DNA from: Polyangiaceae bacterium
GTDB lineage: Bacteria > Myxococcota_A > Polyangia > Polyangiales > Polyangiaceae
Reading direction: 5' to 3'
Assembly (NCBI GenBank): GCA_022842465.1
Contig: JALHPN010000020.1
Span: forward strand, 1-63,682
Length of the DNA: 63,682 nucleotides
Part shown: positions 27,382-39,820 of the stretch, in pieces
Numbering within the stretch: the stretch's first letter is position 1
Layout of the letters: each line of letters starts with the position of its first letter
Position numbers and translations under genes: made by a program
Notes under the pieces: model-generated
Database searches by the model: none
The model's input: only the letters and a program-made list of their open reading frames with translations
What the model was told of the DNA's origin: nothing

Positions 27382-27881
27382 GCCGCCCGCGCGCCGAGCA
27401 TCCGGCGAAGGAGGAGCGCTCGTCGAAGCTCCCGCCGCCCGACGGCGCGCTCGGCGAGACGCTCGACTTCATGCGCCTCCTCTGGGCCGTCGACCACGGA
27501 CTCCAGAGCCGTTCGAAGCGCATGGAGACGGCGCTCGGTGTGACGGGGCTCCAGCGGCTCGCCATCCGGCTCATCGGGCGACAGCCCAACATCTCGGCGG
27601 GCGAGCTCGCGGATCTCCTCCACCTCCACCCGAGCACCCTCACCGGCGTGCTGAAGCGGCTCGTCGATCGGGGCTACATCACGCGCCTGAGAGACCCAGC
27701 AGACGCGCGCCGCGCGCGCTTCGTGCTCGAGGCCCCGGGGCACCAGGTCGACGCGATGCAGGCGGGGACGGTCGAGGCCGCCGTCCGTCGCGCCCTCGCG
27801 CGTGTCCCTCAGAATCGGCTCGCTGCCGTGCGAGACGTGCTCGCCTCGGTCGCGAGCGAGCTCGCGCGCACCGATCGCTGA
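27378..27881 (+). CDS. MarR-family transcriptional regulator
   Basis: 167 residues from an ATG that overlaps the radical SAM stop (ATGA). The winged helix is clear: SAGELADLLHLHPSTLTGVL is the recognition region, followed by the wing with the Asp-Arg pair DRGYITRLRDPADARRARF. Flanking helices provide the dimer interface. MarR proteins usually repress their own operon and release on binding small phenolic or lipophilic ligands. Coupling to the radical SAM gene suggests it regulates that enzyme, though no dyad operator stands out in the 154 bases upstream of 25501. Confidence 0.92.
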   Translation: MSRPRAEHPAKEERSSKLPPPDGALGETLDFMRLLWAVDHGLQSRSKRMETALGVTGLQRLAIRLIGRQPNISAGELADLLHLHPSTLTGVLKRLVDRGYITRLRDPADARRARFVLEAPGHQVDAMQAGTVEAAVRRALARVPQNRLAAVRDVLASVASELARTDR

Positions 27882-27884
27882 CGG

Positions 27885-29615
27885 TCACGGCGGGCCGAGG
27901 ACCTCCGGGAAGCGCACGCGACCCTTGGCGTCCACGCGCACGGCGAGGAACTGCGTCTTGTCCTTTCGCTCGACGCGGAGGAGCACGAGCGCGCTGTCGT
28001 CGCGCGTGATGATGTGCGCCGCGTGGACGGGCGGAGGGTCGGTCGTGTCGTCGTCGTAGTCGACGAGCACGTCGTCTGCCGTCGTGGCGAGGTCCTCGAA
28101 GGGAGCGAGGCGGAGCCGGACGACGTGGTGCTCCGGATCGTTCCACACCAGCAGCACGCGCTCGCCGAGGTCCGCGTGGAGCAGATCCCGAGCGCTGGCC
28201 CCGAGGTTGGCGACCTTCGAGGTGCAACCCTTCAACGAGCAGCGCGTCTGCCGGAGGCGATCCTGATCGTCGCCGTCCGCCCAAGTCAGCACGGCGGCGT
28301 CCCGCCAGCAGTCGAGGACGGGCGTACGCGGGAACGCGACGGCGACGGTGGGGCGCGACGTCCAGCTCGGGACGATCGGGACCTGCGACCAGCGGCCATC
28401 GCGCGCGAGGAAGAGCTCGGCCGAGCGCGCGACCGAGCTCGATCCGCCGGGGCGCGGTCGGTCGACGAGGAGCGCGCGCGTCTCGCCGTCCTGGCAGGCG
28501 AGCGGTACGCCCTGCTCGATGCGCTCGCCGATGACCGTGGCGCTCGACCGCTCCGTGATGCGGTTCGTCGGCGCCGCCATGACCCGGCCTCGCAGCGCCG
28601 CGGTCGAGGAGGTGCCCCAGACGATCTGATCGCCGATCGCGATCGTCCACGCCGGCGACTGGAGCGCCAGCGCGGCGCGCCTGCCGCCTCCCGGCCCGAG
28701 CGTCAGGACGTCGACGTCTCCCGTGTCGCGCTCCACGATGGCCGCGGGCCGGCCCTCGCTGCCGAGGAACGTCGCGAGATCGCCGGTCGCGAAGCCCGCC
28801 GACATCCAGCGCCCGTCGGACCAGGAGTGGAAGGAGACCTTCTCCTTGTCGACCAGCGCGAGCGCGTGCGTGTCCGTGCCGGAGACTCCCTCGAAGCGCA
28901 TCACCGTGCCCTCGGACCCGTCCGGCACGCGCGTGCAGCGCACGGAGGCGAGCAGGTCCTCGCCTGCCTTCGTGGCGAAGCAAGCGAGCCGGGTCGAGTC
29001 GCCCTCGCCGCCGCCTTCGAGGAGGAAGTGGGCGTCGAGGTCGGGGACGGGATCCCACCCCGTGAGCGAGAGCGCCGTGTCCGCGAGCGCCTGCGTGGCC
29101 ACGTCCCCGAGGGAGATGCGCGGCACCTTCCCCTTCAGGACGCTCGGCTGCGGGGTCGGGAGGTTCTTCGAGTCGAGGCCGAGCGCTGCGCCCGCCTCGA
29201 GGACGTCACGGATCGCGCTGCGCGTCGGGCGACGTCCCGCGCGGAGGGAGTCCGCGAGCTCGTCCATCGCGTCACCGAGACGCAGGCTCTTGTCGCCGTC
29301 CTCGCGGCGCGCCATCTCGTGGACGTGCGTCGCGCGGATCCCGCACTTCGAGAGCCAGTCCTTCCGCAGCTGACGGCCGCGCCGGCCGTCGGCGCTCGTC
29401 GCGTAGGTGAGCTCGACGGCGCGGATGCGGGCGGCGAGCTGGCTCGCGTCGAGCGGCTCGTTACCCTGCCCGAGGCAGGAGAGGAGCTGACCCCACTCGT
29501 CTTTCAACACACGGGCTCGGTCCGCACGCCCCGCGCTCGTGATCCCGATCGCGATCGTGCCGACGAGCACGCTCGCCGGGACATACACCTTCATCCAGCC
29601 GGGGACTCTCGCCAT
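27885..29615 (-). CDS. Membrane-anchored secreted protein of unknown function
   Basis: 576 residues. An N-terminal hydrophobic segment (about 8-28, VYVPASVLVGTIAIGITSAG) serves as signal anchor. Residues 40-160 are helical with two cysteines. The later 400 residues are strand rich with turns of the propeller type, but no standard repeat signature is present. It starts ten bases after the stop of the aspartic-protease-like gene, so the two form an operon. No catalytic motif is recognised. Confidence 0.72.
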   Translation of the reverse strand: MARVPGWMKVYVPASVLVGTIAIGITSAGRADRARVLKDEWGQLLSCLGQGNEPLDASQLAARIRAVELTYATSADGRRGRQLRKDWLSKCGIRATHVHEMARREDGDKSLRLGDAMDELADSLRAGRRPTRSAIRDVLEAGAALGLDSKNLPTPQPSVLKGKVPRISLGDVATQALADTALSLTGWDPVPDLDAHFLLEGGGEGDSTRLACFATKAGEDLLASVRCTRVPDGSEGTVMRFEGVSGTDTHALALVDKEKVSFHSWSDGRWMSAGFATGDLATFLGSEGRPAAIVERDTGDVDVLTLGPGGGRRAALALQSPAWTIAIGDQIVWGTSSTAALRGRVMAAPTNRITERSSATVIGERIEQGVPLACQDGETRALLVDRPRPGGSSSVARSAELFLARDGRWSQVPIVPSWTSRPTVAVAFPRTPVLDCWRDAAVLTWADGDDQDRLRQTRCSLKGCTSKVANLGASARDLLHADLGERVLLVWNDPEHHVVRLRLAPFEDLATTADDVLVDYDDDTTDPPPVHAAHIITRDDSALVLLRVERKDKTQFLAVRVDAKGRVRFPEVLGPP

Positions 29616-29625
29616 CGTTGACCGG

Positions 29626-30669
29626 CTACTTCTGTATCACGTCGGCGCCGGGACGAGGCCTGGGGGCGCCGTCGATCGTCGCGCAGGTGCCGTGGGCGTG
29701 CGAGCGACCGAGGAGGAGCGTGCACGCGCGCAGCACATCCATGGCGAGCACACCGTCACGCTTGCAGGCCGAGTCGGCGCTCCCCTCGACGAGCCCCACG
29801 TCGACCACGGCAGAGAACGCCCCTGCCGAGATCGAAACCTGCGGGAGCCTGCGGATGACGAACTTGCCGGAGGCGGCGTACATCGGCTCGCTGTCCGTGA
29901 GGCTGCGCGGGAGAAGCGTCTGACCGGCCGGGCTCGAGACGAAGAGGTCCGAACGCTGCGCACCGGTATCGAGGAGGAGGGACACCGCCTGACCTTCGAT
30001 CGACGCGGGGAGCACGTACGCGAGGCCCGTCCCGGTGCGGTCGGGCTCTTCGCAGGCCCTGCCGTCCTTCGGCCCTCGGCCCACGAGCGGGACGCCCGTC
30101 GTTCCGATCTCGAGAAGGGCATCTTTCCACCAGGCGTCGCGGATCTCCCCGCGGTAGAGGTCGAGGACGACCGCGTCGCCTTCGGTCGCGAGCTTCTGCG
30201 GCGAGAGGATGCCGCCGATGCCGAGCCGCTCGAGCGCCTTCGGGATCTCGGTCACGACGGCCGAGGGGGCCGCGAGCGGGCCCCACTCGTCGAGCACGAG
30301 ACGCGGGGAGTCGATGCGCCACGTCGTGATCGGCATCCCGAGGTGGTCCGACCCGCGCTCGCTCGTCTTCGTCATCGCGAGGCCGAGCCTTCGCGCGAGG
30401 GTGGCGCCGACGATGTGCACGTTCGCACCGGTGTCGAGGAGGAAGATCGTCCGGCGCCCTTCGAGCGTCCCGTGGACGAGCGGGAGATCGAACGGACGAC
30501 CGGCGAGGTCGTAGCGAACCGTGGCGTGCCGGGTCGGTCGTGGACGAGCACCCGCCGCCGCGGCGACGCGTGGACGTCCAGAGGCCTCGTCGCCGCGTGG
30601 CGTGGCGCAGCCGTTCGCCGCGACGCTGGCGGAGAGCACGAGCACGAGCGGTAGCGCGGAGAGGCGCAC
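29626..30669 (-). CDS. Two-lobed retropepsin-like aspartic protease lipoprotein
   Basis: 347 residues from a GTG start. The lipoprotein signal ends Ala-Asn-Gly-Cys at about residue 21. Two Asp-Thr-Gly-Ala motifs are present, LLDTGANVHIVG at Asp79 and LLDTGAQRSDLFVS at Asp234, each followed by the strand pattern of a retropepsin lobe; a glycine-rich GIGGILS flap-like segment lies between. A single chain with both catalytic Asp lobes resembles a pepsin-type bilobed enzyme rather than the usual dimeric bacterial retropepsin. It would act at the outer membrane or periplasm. It is the first gene of a two-gene operon. Confidence 0.8.
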   Translation of the reverse strand: MRLSALPLVLVLSASVAANGCATPRGDEASGRPRVAAAAGARPRPTRHATVRYDLAGRPFDLPLVHGTLEGRRTIFLLDTGANVHIVGATLARRLGLAMTKTSERGSDHLGMPITTWRIDSPRLVLDEWGPLAAPSAVVTEIPKALERLGIGGILSPQKLATEGDAVVLDLYRGEIRDAWWKDALLEIGTTGVPLVGRGPKDGRACEEPDRTGTGLAYVLPASIEGQAVSLLLDTGAQRSDLFVSSPAGQTLLPRSLTDSEPMYAASGKFVIRRLPQVSISAGAFSAVVDVGLVEGSADSACKRDGVLAMDVLRACTLLLGRSHAHGTCATIDGAPRPRPGADVIQK

Positions 30670-30709
30670 GAGCGGGAGTCTACCAGGGGCGCTCCGTGCG
30701 CCCGAAGGG

Positions 30710-33235
30710 TCAGGAGTGCAGAGGGAGCTCGCGCGAACGCGCGTCGGCGGTCGGGGGAGCTCCGCGGGAGACCGCGTCGACCAGGATCGCGCCGTTCTCG
30801 ACGTCCACCGTCGCCGCGTCGCCGCGGCGGAGCTCGCCCTTGAGGATCATCTCGGCGATCGGAGCCTCGACGAGGCGGCCGATCGCGCGGCGCATCGGGC
30901 GGGCGCCCATTTCGGGGTCGAAGCCCCCCTGATCGAGGAGCGCCTCGACCGCCGAGCTGCTCACGTCGAGGAGGACCCCGCGCGAGACTTCGAGATCCTT
31001 CGCGAGCGCCGCGAGGATGCGTCGCGCGACCTCCGCCACGTCGTCGCGGGTGAGCGGCGCGAACGCGAGCACTTCGTCGAAGCGGTTCACGAGCTCGGGA
31101 GGGAGCGCCTTGCGCGCTGCCTCCACGACCGCCTCCTGGTAGGTGAGCACGTCGCGCGCCCGCTGCTCGGCGCGCGCGCGGCTGCCGGTCGCGCCGAAGC
31201 CGATCCGCCCGCGCGTGGTCGCTCGCGGCGCGAGATCGGCGCCGATGTTGGATGTGAGGAGGATGACCGTGTTCGTGAAGTCCACGGTGCGGCCGCGACC
31301 GTCCGTGAGGCGCCCCTCGTCGAACACGCCGAGGAAGCCCTCGAGCACGTCACGGTGCGCCTTCTCGATCTCGTCGAGGAGGACGACCTGGTAGGGGCGC
31401 CGTCGGACGGCCTCGGTCAGCTGACCGCCCGAGTCGTGCCCGACGTAGCCGGGCGGTGCGCCGACGAGACGCGCGATGGCGTGCGACTCGGCGTACTCCG
31501 AGAGATCGAGCCTCGTCATCGCGTCGGCGGAGTGGAAGAGACACTCGGCGATCGCCTTCGCCGTCTCCGTCTTGCCCACTCCGGTCGGGCCGAGGAGGAG
31601 GAAGGTGCCGATGGGACGCCGCGAGCGGAAGCCCGACGCGTTCCGGCGAAGGACGGCCGCGATCCGCTCGAGGGCGTGGGAGTGTCCGACGATGCGCTTC
31701 GCGAGGAGCTCTTCGAGGCGGAGCATGCGCTCGGCATCCGACTCGAGGAGACGCTCCTCGGGGACGCCTGAGAGCTCGCTGACGACCTCGGCGACGGACT
31801 CGAGGCCGACGTCCTTGCCGCCGCGTCGCCGCGCGCGGGCACCCGCGAGGTCGAGGATCTGGACCGCCTTGTCGGGGAGCGCCTGCTCCGGAAGATAGCG
31901 GACGCTCCACGTGATGGATCGCGCGAGCGCCTCGGGGGCGTACGCGCAGCCGTGGTGCTTCTCGAAGAGCGGCGTCACGCCCTCGATCGCGAGGAGGGCC
32001 TCCTCGGAGGAGAGCTCCACGATCTCGATCGAGGTGAAGCAGCGTGCGAGGCCGGGGTCGGCGCCGATCGTGCGGCGGTACTCGGCCTCGGTCGTCGCGC
32101 CGATGCACGTCATGTCACCTCGCGCGAGCGCAAGCCGCAGCTCGCTCGCGGCCTCGTCGCCGGCGTCCGGGCCGAAGAGGACGTGGATCTCGTCGAAGAA
32201 GACGAGGACACGCCCCTTCGCCTTGGTGATCTCTTGCTGGAGCTGCTTGAGTCGCTCGGCGAGCGAGCCGCGGACGCCCGTGCCGGCGAGGAGCGCGGCG
32301 GGCGTGATCTCGACGAGGACCTTGTCCTCGAAGCAGGTGACGTCGGTGCCCTCGGCCATGCGATGGGCGAGGCCGCGGACGACGCTCGTCTTGCCGACGC
32401 CGGGCGCGCCGACGAGGCACGCGTTGCGGGCGTGGCGCTTGGCGAGGACGTCGAGCGTGCGCTCGAGCTCGGCGTCGCGCCCCACGACCGGGTCGAGCTC
32501 GCCGCGGGCGGCGAGGGAGGTGAGGTTGCGGCCGACGGAGGTGAGGAGGGGGAAGGCCTTGGGGTCGAGGGCGAAGGGGTCGGTGGTGGAGGGGGGCTTC
32601 TTCTTGGCTTTGGCGGGGGCGGGGGAAGAAGGGCGGGCGGGGGAAGAGAGAGCGGGCACGGGCACGGGCACGGGCACGGGCACGGGCACGGGGGAGACGG
32701 AGGGGGGCTTGGGTTTGGGGGGGAGAGGGAGGCGGGGAGAAGGGGATGGGGACGTGGCGGCGCGGGGAGGGGAGGGGCGCGTGGCCGAGATGGTGGCGGG
32801 GGCGGTGACCCAGCGGCGGGGGGCGAGGCCCATCGCGAGCTGCATGGCGAGGGTGCGGAGGCGCGTGACGTCCATCCCGCACTGGACGAGCGTCCGATGG
32901 GCGGCGGTGCCCGGCTCCTGGCAGAGCGCGAAGAGGAGGTGGATGGCGCGCGCCTCGTCGCGTCCTGCGCCGGAGCGTCCGGCGAGCTCGCGGGCGCGCT
33001 GGACGGCGCGGTTGACCGCGTCCGAGGCGTCGTCGGTCGCGACGCGGGCGGCCCGGAGGATCACCTCCTCGTCGAGGCGGCGCTCGAGCAAGAGGTTGGC
33101 GGCGTCGTCCTGCCCTCGCGCGAGCGCGGCGAGCAGATGCGTCGTCGTGGCCTTCTGCCCTCGCTCGGCGGCGAGGTCCTCGGCCTTGCGTCGGATGCGC
33201 GCGAGCTCGGACTCGCGGGTGATCGCCCTCTCCAT
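30710..33235 (-). CDS. ClpA/ClpC-type AAA+ protease ATPase with Pro-rich linker
   Basis: 841 residues. A double Clp N domain (about 1-140) is followed by an unusual proline/alanine/serine/lysine-rich linker (about 145-225), including PVPVPV encoded by six GGGCAC hexamers. D1 has Walker A GAPGVGKT (276-283) and Walker B VFFDEI; D2 has Walker A GPTGVGKT (549-556) and VVLLDEIEKAH. No coiled-coil M domain is present between D1 helices, so the plan is closer to ClpA than ClpC. The loop at 676-682 (GRIGFGA) resembles the ClpP-docking IGF/IGL motif. In D1 the usual Arg-Arg finger pair reads Arg398-Cys399. A partner ClpP or ClpS is not in the window. Confidence 0.9.
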   Translation of the reverse strand: MERAITRESELARIRRKAEDLAAERGQKATTTHLLAALARGQDDAANLLLERRLDEEVILRAARVATDDASDAVNRAVQRARELAGRSGAGRDEARAIHLLFALCQEPGTAAHRTLVQCGMDVTRLRTLAMQLAMGLAPRRWVTAPATISATRPSPPRAATSPSPSPRLPLPPKPKPPSVSPVPVPVPVPVPVPALSSPARPSSPAPAKAKKKPPSTTDPFALDPKAFPLLTSVGRNLTSLAARGELDPVVGRDAELERTLDVLAKRHARNACLVGAPGVGKTSVVRGLAHRMAEGTDVTCFEDKVLVEITPAALLAGTGVRGSLAERLKQLQQEITKAKGRVLVFFDEIHVLFGPDAGDEAASELRLALARGDMTCIGATTEAEYRRTIGADPGLARCFTSIEIVELSSEEALLAIEGVTPLFEKHHGCAYAPEALARSITWSVRYLPEQALPDKAVQILDLAGARARRRGGKDVGLESVAEVVSELSGVPEERLLESDAERMLRLEELLAKRIVGHSHALERIAAVLRRNASGFRSRRPIGTFLLLGPTGVGKTETAKAIAECLFHSADAMTRLDLSEYAESHAIARLVGAPPGYVGHDSGGQLTEAVRRRPYQVVLLDEIEKAHRDVLEGFLGVFDEGRLTDGRGRTVDFTNTVILLTSNIGADLAPRATTRGRIGFGATGSRARAEQRARDVLTYQEAVVEAARKALPPELVNRFDEVLAFAPLTRDDVAEVARRILAALAKDLEVSRGVLLDVSSSAVEALLDQGGFDPEMGARPMRRAIGRLVEAPIAEMILKGELRRGDAATVDVENGAILVDAVSRGAPPTADARSRELPLHS
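32654..32689. repeat. (GGGCAC)6 hexamer tandem repeat
   Basis: Six perfect GGGCAC units inside the Clp ATPase gene encode the Pro-Val dipeptide run of its linker on the minus strand. The repeat is in frame, so copy-number change would alter linker length without a frameshift. Confidence 0.9.
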
Positions 33236-33365
33236 CCGTCTCCGGATCGCACGGTCCGGCGGGGGCGGCCAAATTCGGGGGCGTTCCGCGCGCGCCTGGG
33301 TCGCGACTGACCTCGCGGGCGAGGCTCTCCATGGACTTGTCTTCCGCGCCGCAGCCCCTATTAAT

Positions 33366-33379
33366 TGACCCGCCGGTCA
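33366..33379. promoter_or_regulatory. TetR-type dyad operator
   Basis: TGACC and GGTCA form a perfect 5-bp inverted repeat with a 4-base spacer (CGCC), preceded by AT-rich TTAAT. It lies 50 bases before the TetR start and 130 bases after the Clp start, in their divergent gap. The position and symmetry fit a self-regulating TetR operator that also controls the RND operon. Confidence 0.6.
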
Positions 33380-33429
33380 GCTTGGCCTGGAGCCCCTTCG
33401 GGGCGCGAGCCGTGGGGGAGGGACGAACG

Positions 33430-34239
33430 ATGTCGCGGGTGGCAGATCCACGGGCGAAGGTGTCGCTCTTGAAGGCAGCGGAGGAGGTCTTCGCCGAACG
33501 CGGGCTCGCCGGCGCGAAGGTCGAGGAGATCGCGCGTCGGGCGGGCGTCTCGAAGGGGGCCTTCTACCTCCATTTCGAGAGCAAGGAGGCGGCGCTCGAA
33601 GAGGTCGTGACCTCGTGGCTCACGCGCTGTCGGAGCTTCTTCGTCCGCCCGAGCGAGTGGGGCGCGACCCTGCCCGACACGGCGCACGAGGTCCTCGAGC
33701 TCGCCTTCGCGCGCGACGTCAGGATCTTCGCGTTCCTCTGGGAGACGCGCGCCGTCCTGCGCATCCTTCCTAGCTGCCAGGGGGACTACGAGTACCTCTT
33801 CACCGCCTTCCGCGCGGAGATGGCGCAGACGACGAAAGAGTGGGTCGAGCACTGGAAGCGGGAAGAGCTCTTCCGGGTCGACGTCGATGCCGAGCTCGCG
33901 GCGGCGCTCATCGGTGGCGCCTACAACGAGCTAGTCGCCCGGATGCTGGCGTGCGGCGACGTTCGTCCGCCCCTCGAGGAGTGGCTCTCCTTCGCGCTCG
34001 ACAGCTTCACGCGAGCGTTCGGTGCCGACGCCATGATCGCGGCGACCCTCCAGCGGACCGGGCTCGGCCCGGACGACGAGGTGCCCCGTGGAGTGAGGAG
34101 CGCGAGCGGCCTCCACGACCGCGCCGCGCACATGACGGCGCCGCCTGCCTCCGGCGCGGTCGCTCACGCCGTCACCGCCGACGACGCGACGTCGACCCGA
34201 GCATCGACCACGACTTCGAACACGAGAGGAAGGAACTGA
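33430..34239 (+). CDS. TetR-family transcriptional regulator of RND efflux operon
   Basis: 269 residues from ATG 33430, with a GGGAGG-type ribosome site eight bases upstream. The upstream in-frame ATG at 33331 would read through the operator. The HTH is at about residues 10-55 (LLKAAEEVFAERGLAGAKVEEI, with recognition helix SKGAFYLHFESKEAAL). A ligand-binding helical domain follows, and the C-terminal 60 residues are low-complexity Ala/Thr/Ser and probably disordered. It is immediately upstream of the RND adaptor (1-base gap) and has a dyad operator in its promoter, so it very likely represses the efflux operon. Confidence 0.93.
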   Translation: MSRVADPRAKVSLLKAAEEVFAERGLAGAKVEEIARRAGVSKGAFYLHFESKEAALEEVVTSWLTRCRSFFVRPSEWGATLPDTAHEVLELAFARDVRIFAFLWETRAVLRILPSCQGDYEYLFTAFRAEMAQTTKEWVEHWKREELFRVDVDAELAAALIGGAYNELVARMLACGDVRPPLEEWLSFALDSFTRAFGADAMIAATLQRTGLGPDDEVPRGVRSASGLHDRAAHMTAPPASGAVAHAVTADDATSTRASTTTSNTRGRN

Positions 34240-34240
34240 G

Positions 34241-35391
34241 ATGGACGGTAACGCTCCCGACGCGCTCGCGCCCGCGCACGCCCGCGCGCCCCGACGCGGC
34301 GGACGCCTCGGAATCGTCATCGTCGTCGCCCTCGGCGTCGCGTTCGCCGGTCTGCTCGGTGTCCGCGTGAAGCAGGCCATCGGGCGGCAGGACAAGGTCG
34401 CCGTCGACCGCGTCGCGACGCAGGAGAAGCTCGCGAAGCGGGAGCCGCTCGCGTATGCGACGCCGACGCCTGCGAGGTGGTTGCCGCGCGTCGACGTGAC
34501 CGGGACGCTGAAGCCCTGGCGTGAAGCCGACGTCGGCTTCGAGACGGCCGGTCGTCTCGTGAAGGTCGGCGTCGCGGTCGGTGATCGCGTGACGGAGGGG
34601 ACCCTCCTCGCCGTGCTCGATGCGTCGCGCGCCGTCGCGCAGGTCGGGCAGGCGGAGTCGAGCGTGCGCGCGGCCGAGGCGAACCTCGCGCTCGCCGTCG
34701 ACAACCAGAAGCGCACCGAGGCTCTCGTCCAGACGAAGTCCGTACCGGAGGCGCAGGCCGAGCAGGCACGCCAGCAGGTGGCCCTCGCCCGCGCGCAGCT
34801 CGACGGCGCCCAGGCGTCCACGCGGCTCGCGAAGACCGGCGCGGGGCAGACCGCGATGGTCGCGCCCTTCGCGGGCGTGGTGACGCGGGCACCCACGGGG
34901 ATCGGCTCCGTCGTGAACCCCGGCGTCGCGCTCGTGCACGTGGAGGACACGTCGCGCTTCCGTCTGAGCGTGACGGTGGGCGAAGAGGACGTCCCGCTCC
35001 TCGCCGTGGGAGCGCCCGTGAAGGTCGTCTACCGCGAGAAGGTCGTCCTCGGGAAGGTCATCGCCGTCGTGCCCTCGCTCGACCAGGCGACGCGGCGCGC
35101 GCCCGTCGAGATCGAGGTCCCGAACGACGGCTCGCTCCTCGCCTGGGGCTTCGTCCGCGCGCGGATCGAAGGTCGGGGCGAGAGCGACGCGCTCCGTCTC
35201 CCGGCGAAGGCGCGGAAGCCAGGCTCCCAGGACGAGATCGTCGTCGACCGTGGGGGGAAGGCGGCGGTCCTGAAGGTTTCGTTCGCCGTCGACGAAGACG
35301 GCTCGCTCGTGGTGCAGCGAGGGCTCCGAGAGGCCGACAAGGTCGTCCTCTCTCCGAACCCCGAGATCAAGGACGGAGATCCGCTCGAGCC

Positions 35392-35395
<4 letters not shown>
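34241..35395 (+). CDS. RND efflux periplasmic adaptor (membrane fusion protein)
   Basis: 384 residues. An N-terminal membrane anchor (GRLGIVIVVALGVAFAGLLG, about 21-40) leads to the MFP fold: lipoyl half-motif GRLVKVGVAVGDRVTEGTLLA, a coiled-coil hairpin rich in Ala, Gln, Glu and Arg (about 125-190), the second half-motif VAPFAGVVTRAP, then a beta-barrel domain. It would link the inner-membrane pump to an outer-membrane channel that is not encoded in this window. Transcribed with the TetR gene and overlapping the permease start (ATGA). Confidence 0.94.
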
Positions 35396-38529
<3,134 letters not shown>

Positions 38530-38549
38530 GGCCCTGCCGCCGCGCGAGG

Positions 38550-39719
38550 CTAGGCGAGCGGGACGAGGTCCTTGCCCGTGTTCGCCTTGATGTAGTCGCG
38601 GTACGCCTTGCCGCGCGGGTCGGTATGCCGGAGGGGACCCTCGGTCGCCGCCCAGTCGATCAGCGTGGAGATGAGCGGCACGGTGTAGCCGCGCTGTGCC
38701 TTGTCCTTCGAGACGTCACCCTTGAAGATGTTCGACTCGATCTGCTGCTGGTAGACGGCCTCGCTCTTCGCGCCATCGGCCTTGCAGAGCGCGTAGACGG
38801 AGTCGAAGAGGTAGTTCAGAAACACGTTCACCTCGAGGAGCTCCATCACCATGCCCGACTTCGTGTGGCGCGCGTCGAAGTAGTTCACGCCGACCGAGGT
38901 GAGGAGATTCGAGGCCGGCTGGAATCCCTTCGCGACGAGCGCGGCCTTGTCCGCTGCGTGCTTCGTCGTGTTGATGGCGAAGTGGTGGAGCCCGCCCTCC
39001 TGGGGCGTGTACATGTCGCGGAACGTCGACGGCGTGTCGAGCGCCTGGACGTTGAACTCGACGTAGAAGCTCGGGCTCGGCTTGCAGACGGCCGCGAACA
39101 CGGGCCACTGCGAGTTCACCTTCCCGTCGTCGCCGACGCGCGGCACCTGCTGCTTGTTCTGGAGGAGCTGCTTCGCCTCCGCCTCCGACACGGCGATCGG
39201 GTAGTAGTCCTGCTTGCCCGTACCGGCGTCGATCGTGAAGAACGGACCAATGCCCATCTGGGTGCCCCAGAAGCGGGCCGCGACCTTCACGTGCTCGATC
39301 GAGTCGCCGGGCACCTGGTACGCGTAGTGACCGATCGACGACTCCATGCCGGGGAGGCTGTCCGCGACGAGCTGCTCGATGTCCTCGAAGATCGCTGGGC
39401 GGCCGAACGTGTCCTTCGTGAGGCCGTCACGGTCGAAGAGCTGCTTCAGGATCTTCTCGTAGCGTGCGACCGCCTTCGGATCGGTGAGGAGCTCCTGCGC
39501 CGTCGGGACGCCGGTGGGCTCGGGCGGCACGGGGACCGGCGGCGTGCCGGTCGGGCCCGGCGTGGGCGTAGGGTTAGGCATCGGCTCCGGCCGCGGCGTC
39601 GGAGCATCGGGCGCGGCTTCGTCCTCCGAGCAGCCGAGCAGCGGCGCGAAGGCGAGCAGGCCGCCGGTGCTGACGGCGTGCTGGAGGAAACGACGACGAG
39701 CGAACAATGCGTGTGACAT
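38550..39719 (-). CDS. Tat-exported lipoprotein with VOC-like domain
   Basis: 389 residues. The N-terminus carries ARRRFLQ, a twin-arginine motif, a hydrophobic stretch and a Leu-Leu-Gly-Cys lipobox near residue 30, then a long Pro/Thr/Gly linker (to about 70). The middle holds two beta-alpha-beta-beta-beta modules like glyoxalase/VOC enzymes: DSIEHVKVAARFWGTQMGI, then FYVEFNVQALD, GGLHHFAINTTKHAADKAAL and MVMELLEVN. Export through Tat implies folding, perhaps with metal, before export. No close relative with known chemistry comes to mind. Function inferred only as a periplasmic or surface VOC-type protein. Confidence 0.75.
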   Translation of the reverse strand: MSHALFARRRFLQHAVSTGGLLAFAPLLGCSEDEAAPDAPTPRPEPMPNPTPTPGPTGTPPVPVPPEPTGVPTAQELLTDPKAVARYEKILKQLFDRDGLTKDTFGRPAIFEDIEQLVADSLPGMESSIGHYAYQVPGDSIEHVKVAARFWGTQMGIGPFFTIDAGTGKQDYYPIAVSEAEAKQLLQNKQQVPRVGDDGKVNSQWPVFAAVCKPSPSFYVEFNVQALDTPSTFRDMYTPQEGGLHHFAINTTKHAADKAALVAKGFQPASNLLTSVGVNYFDARHTKSGMVMELLEVNVFLNYLFDSVYALCKADGAKSEAVYQQQIESNIFKGDVSKDKAQRGYTVPLISTLIDWAATEGPLRHTDPRGKAYRDYIKANTGKDLVPLA

Positions 39720-39820
39720 GCAACCAACCCCCGGGTTCGAAGTGGGCGCACTCTACGGACCGGATCGCCGACGGGCAACGTGAGCGAATGCATTTCACTC
39801 CGAAAAAATAGGCCTCGTGT

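Noticed and set aside
33331..33429. N-terminal extension of TetR
   Set aside because: It would cover the operator and lacks a ribosome site; ATG 33430 has one.
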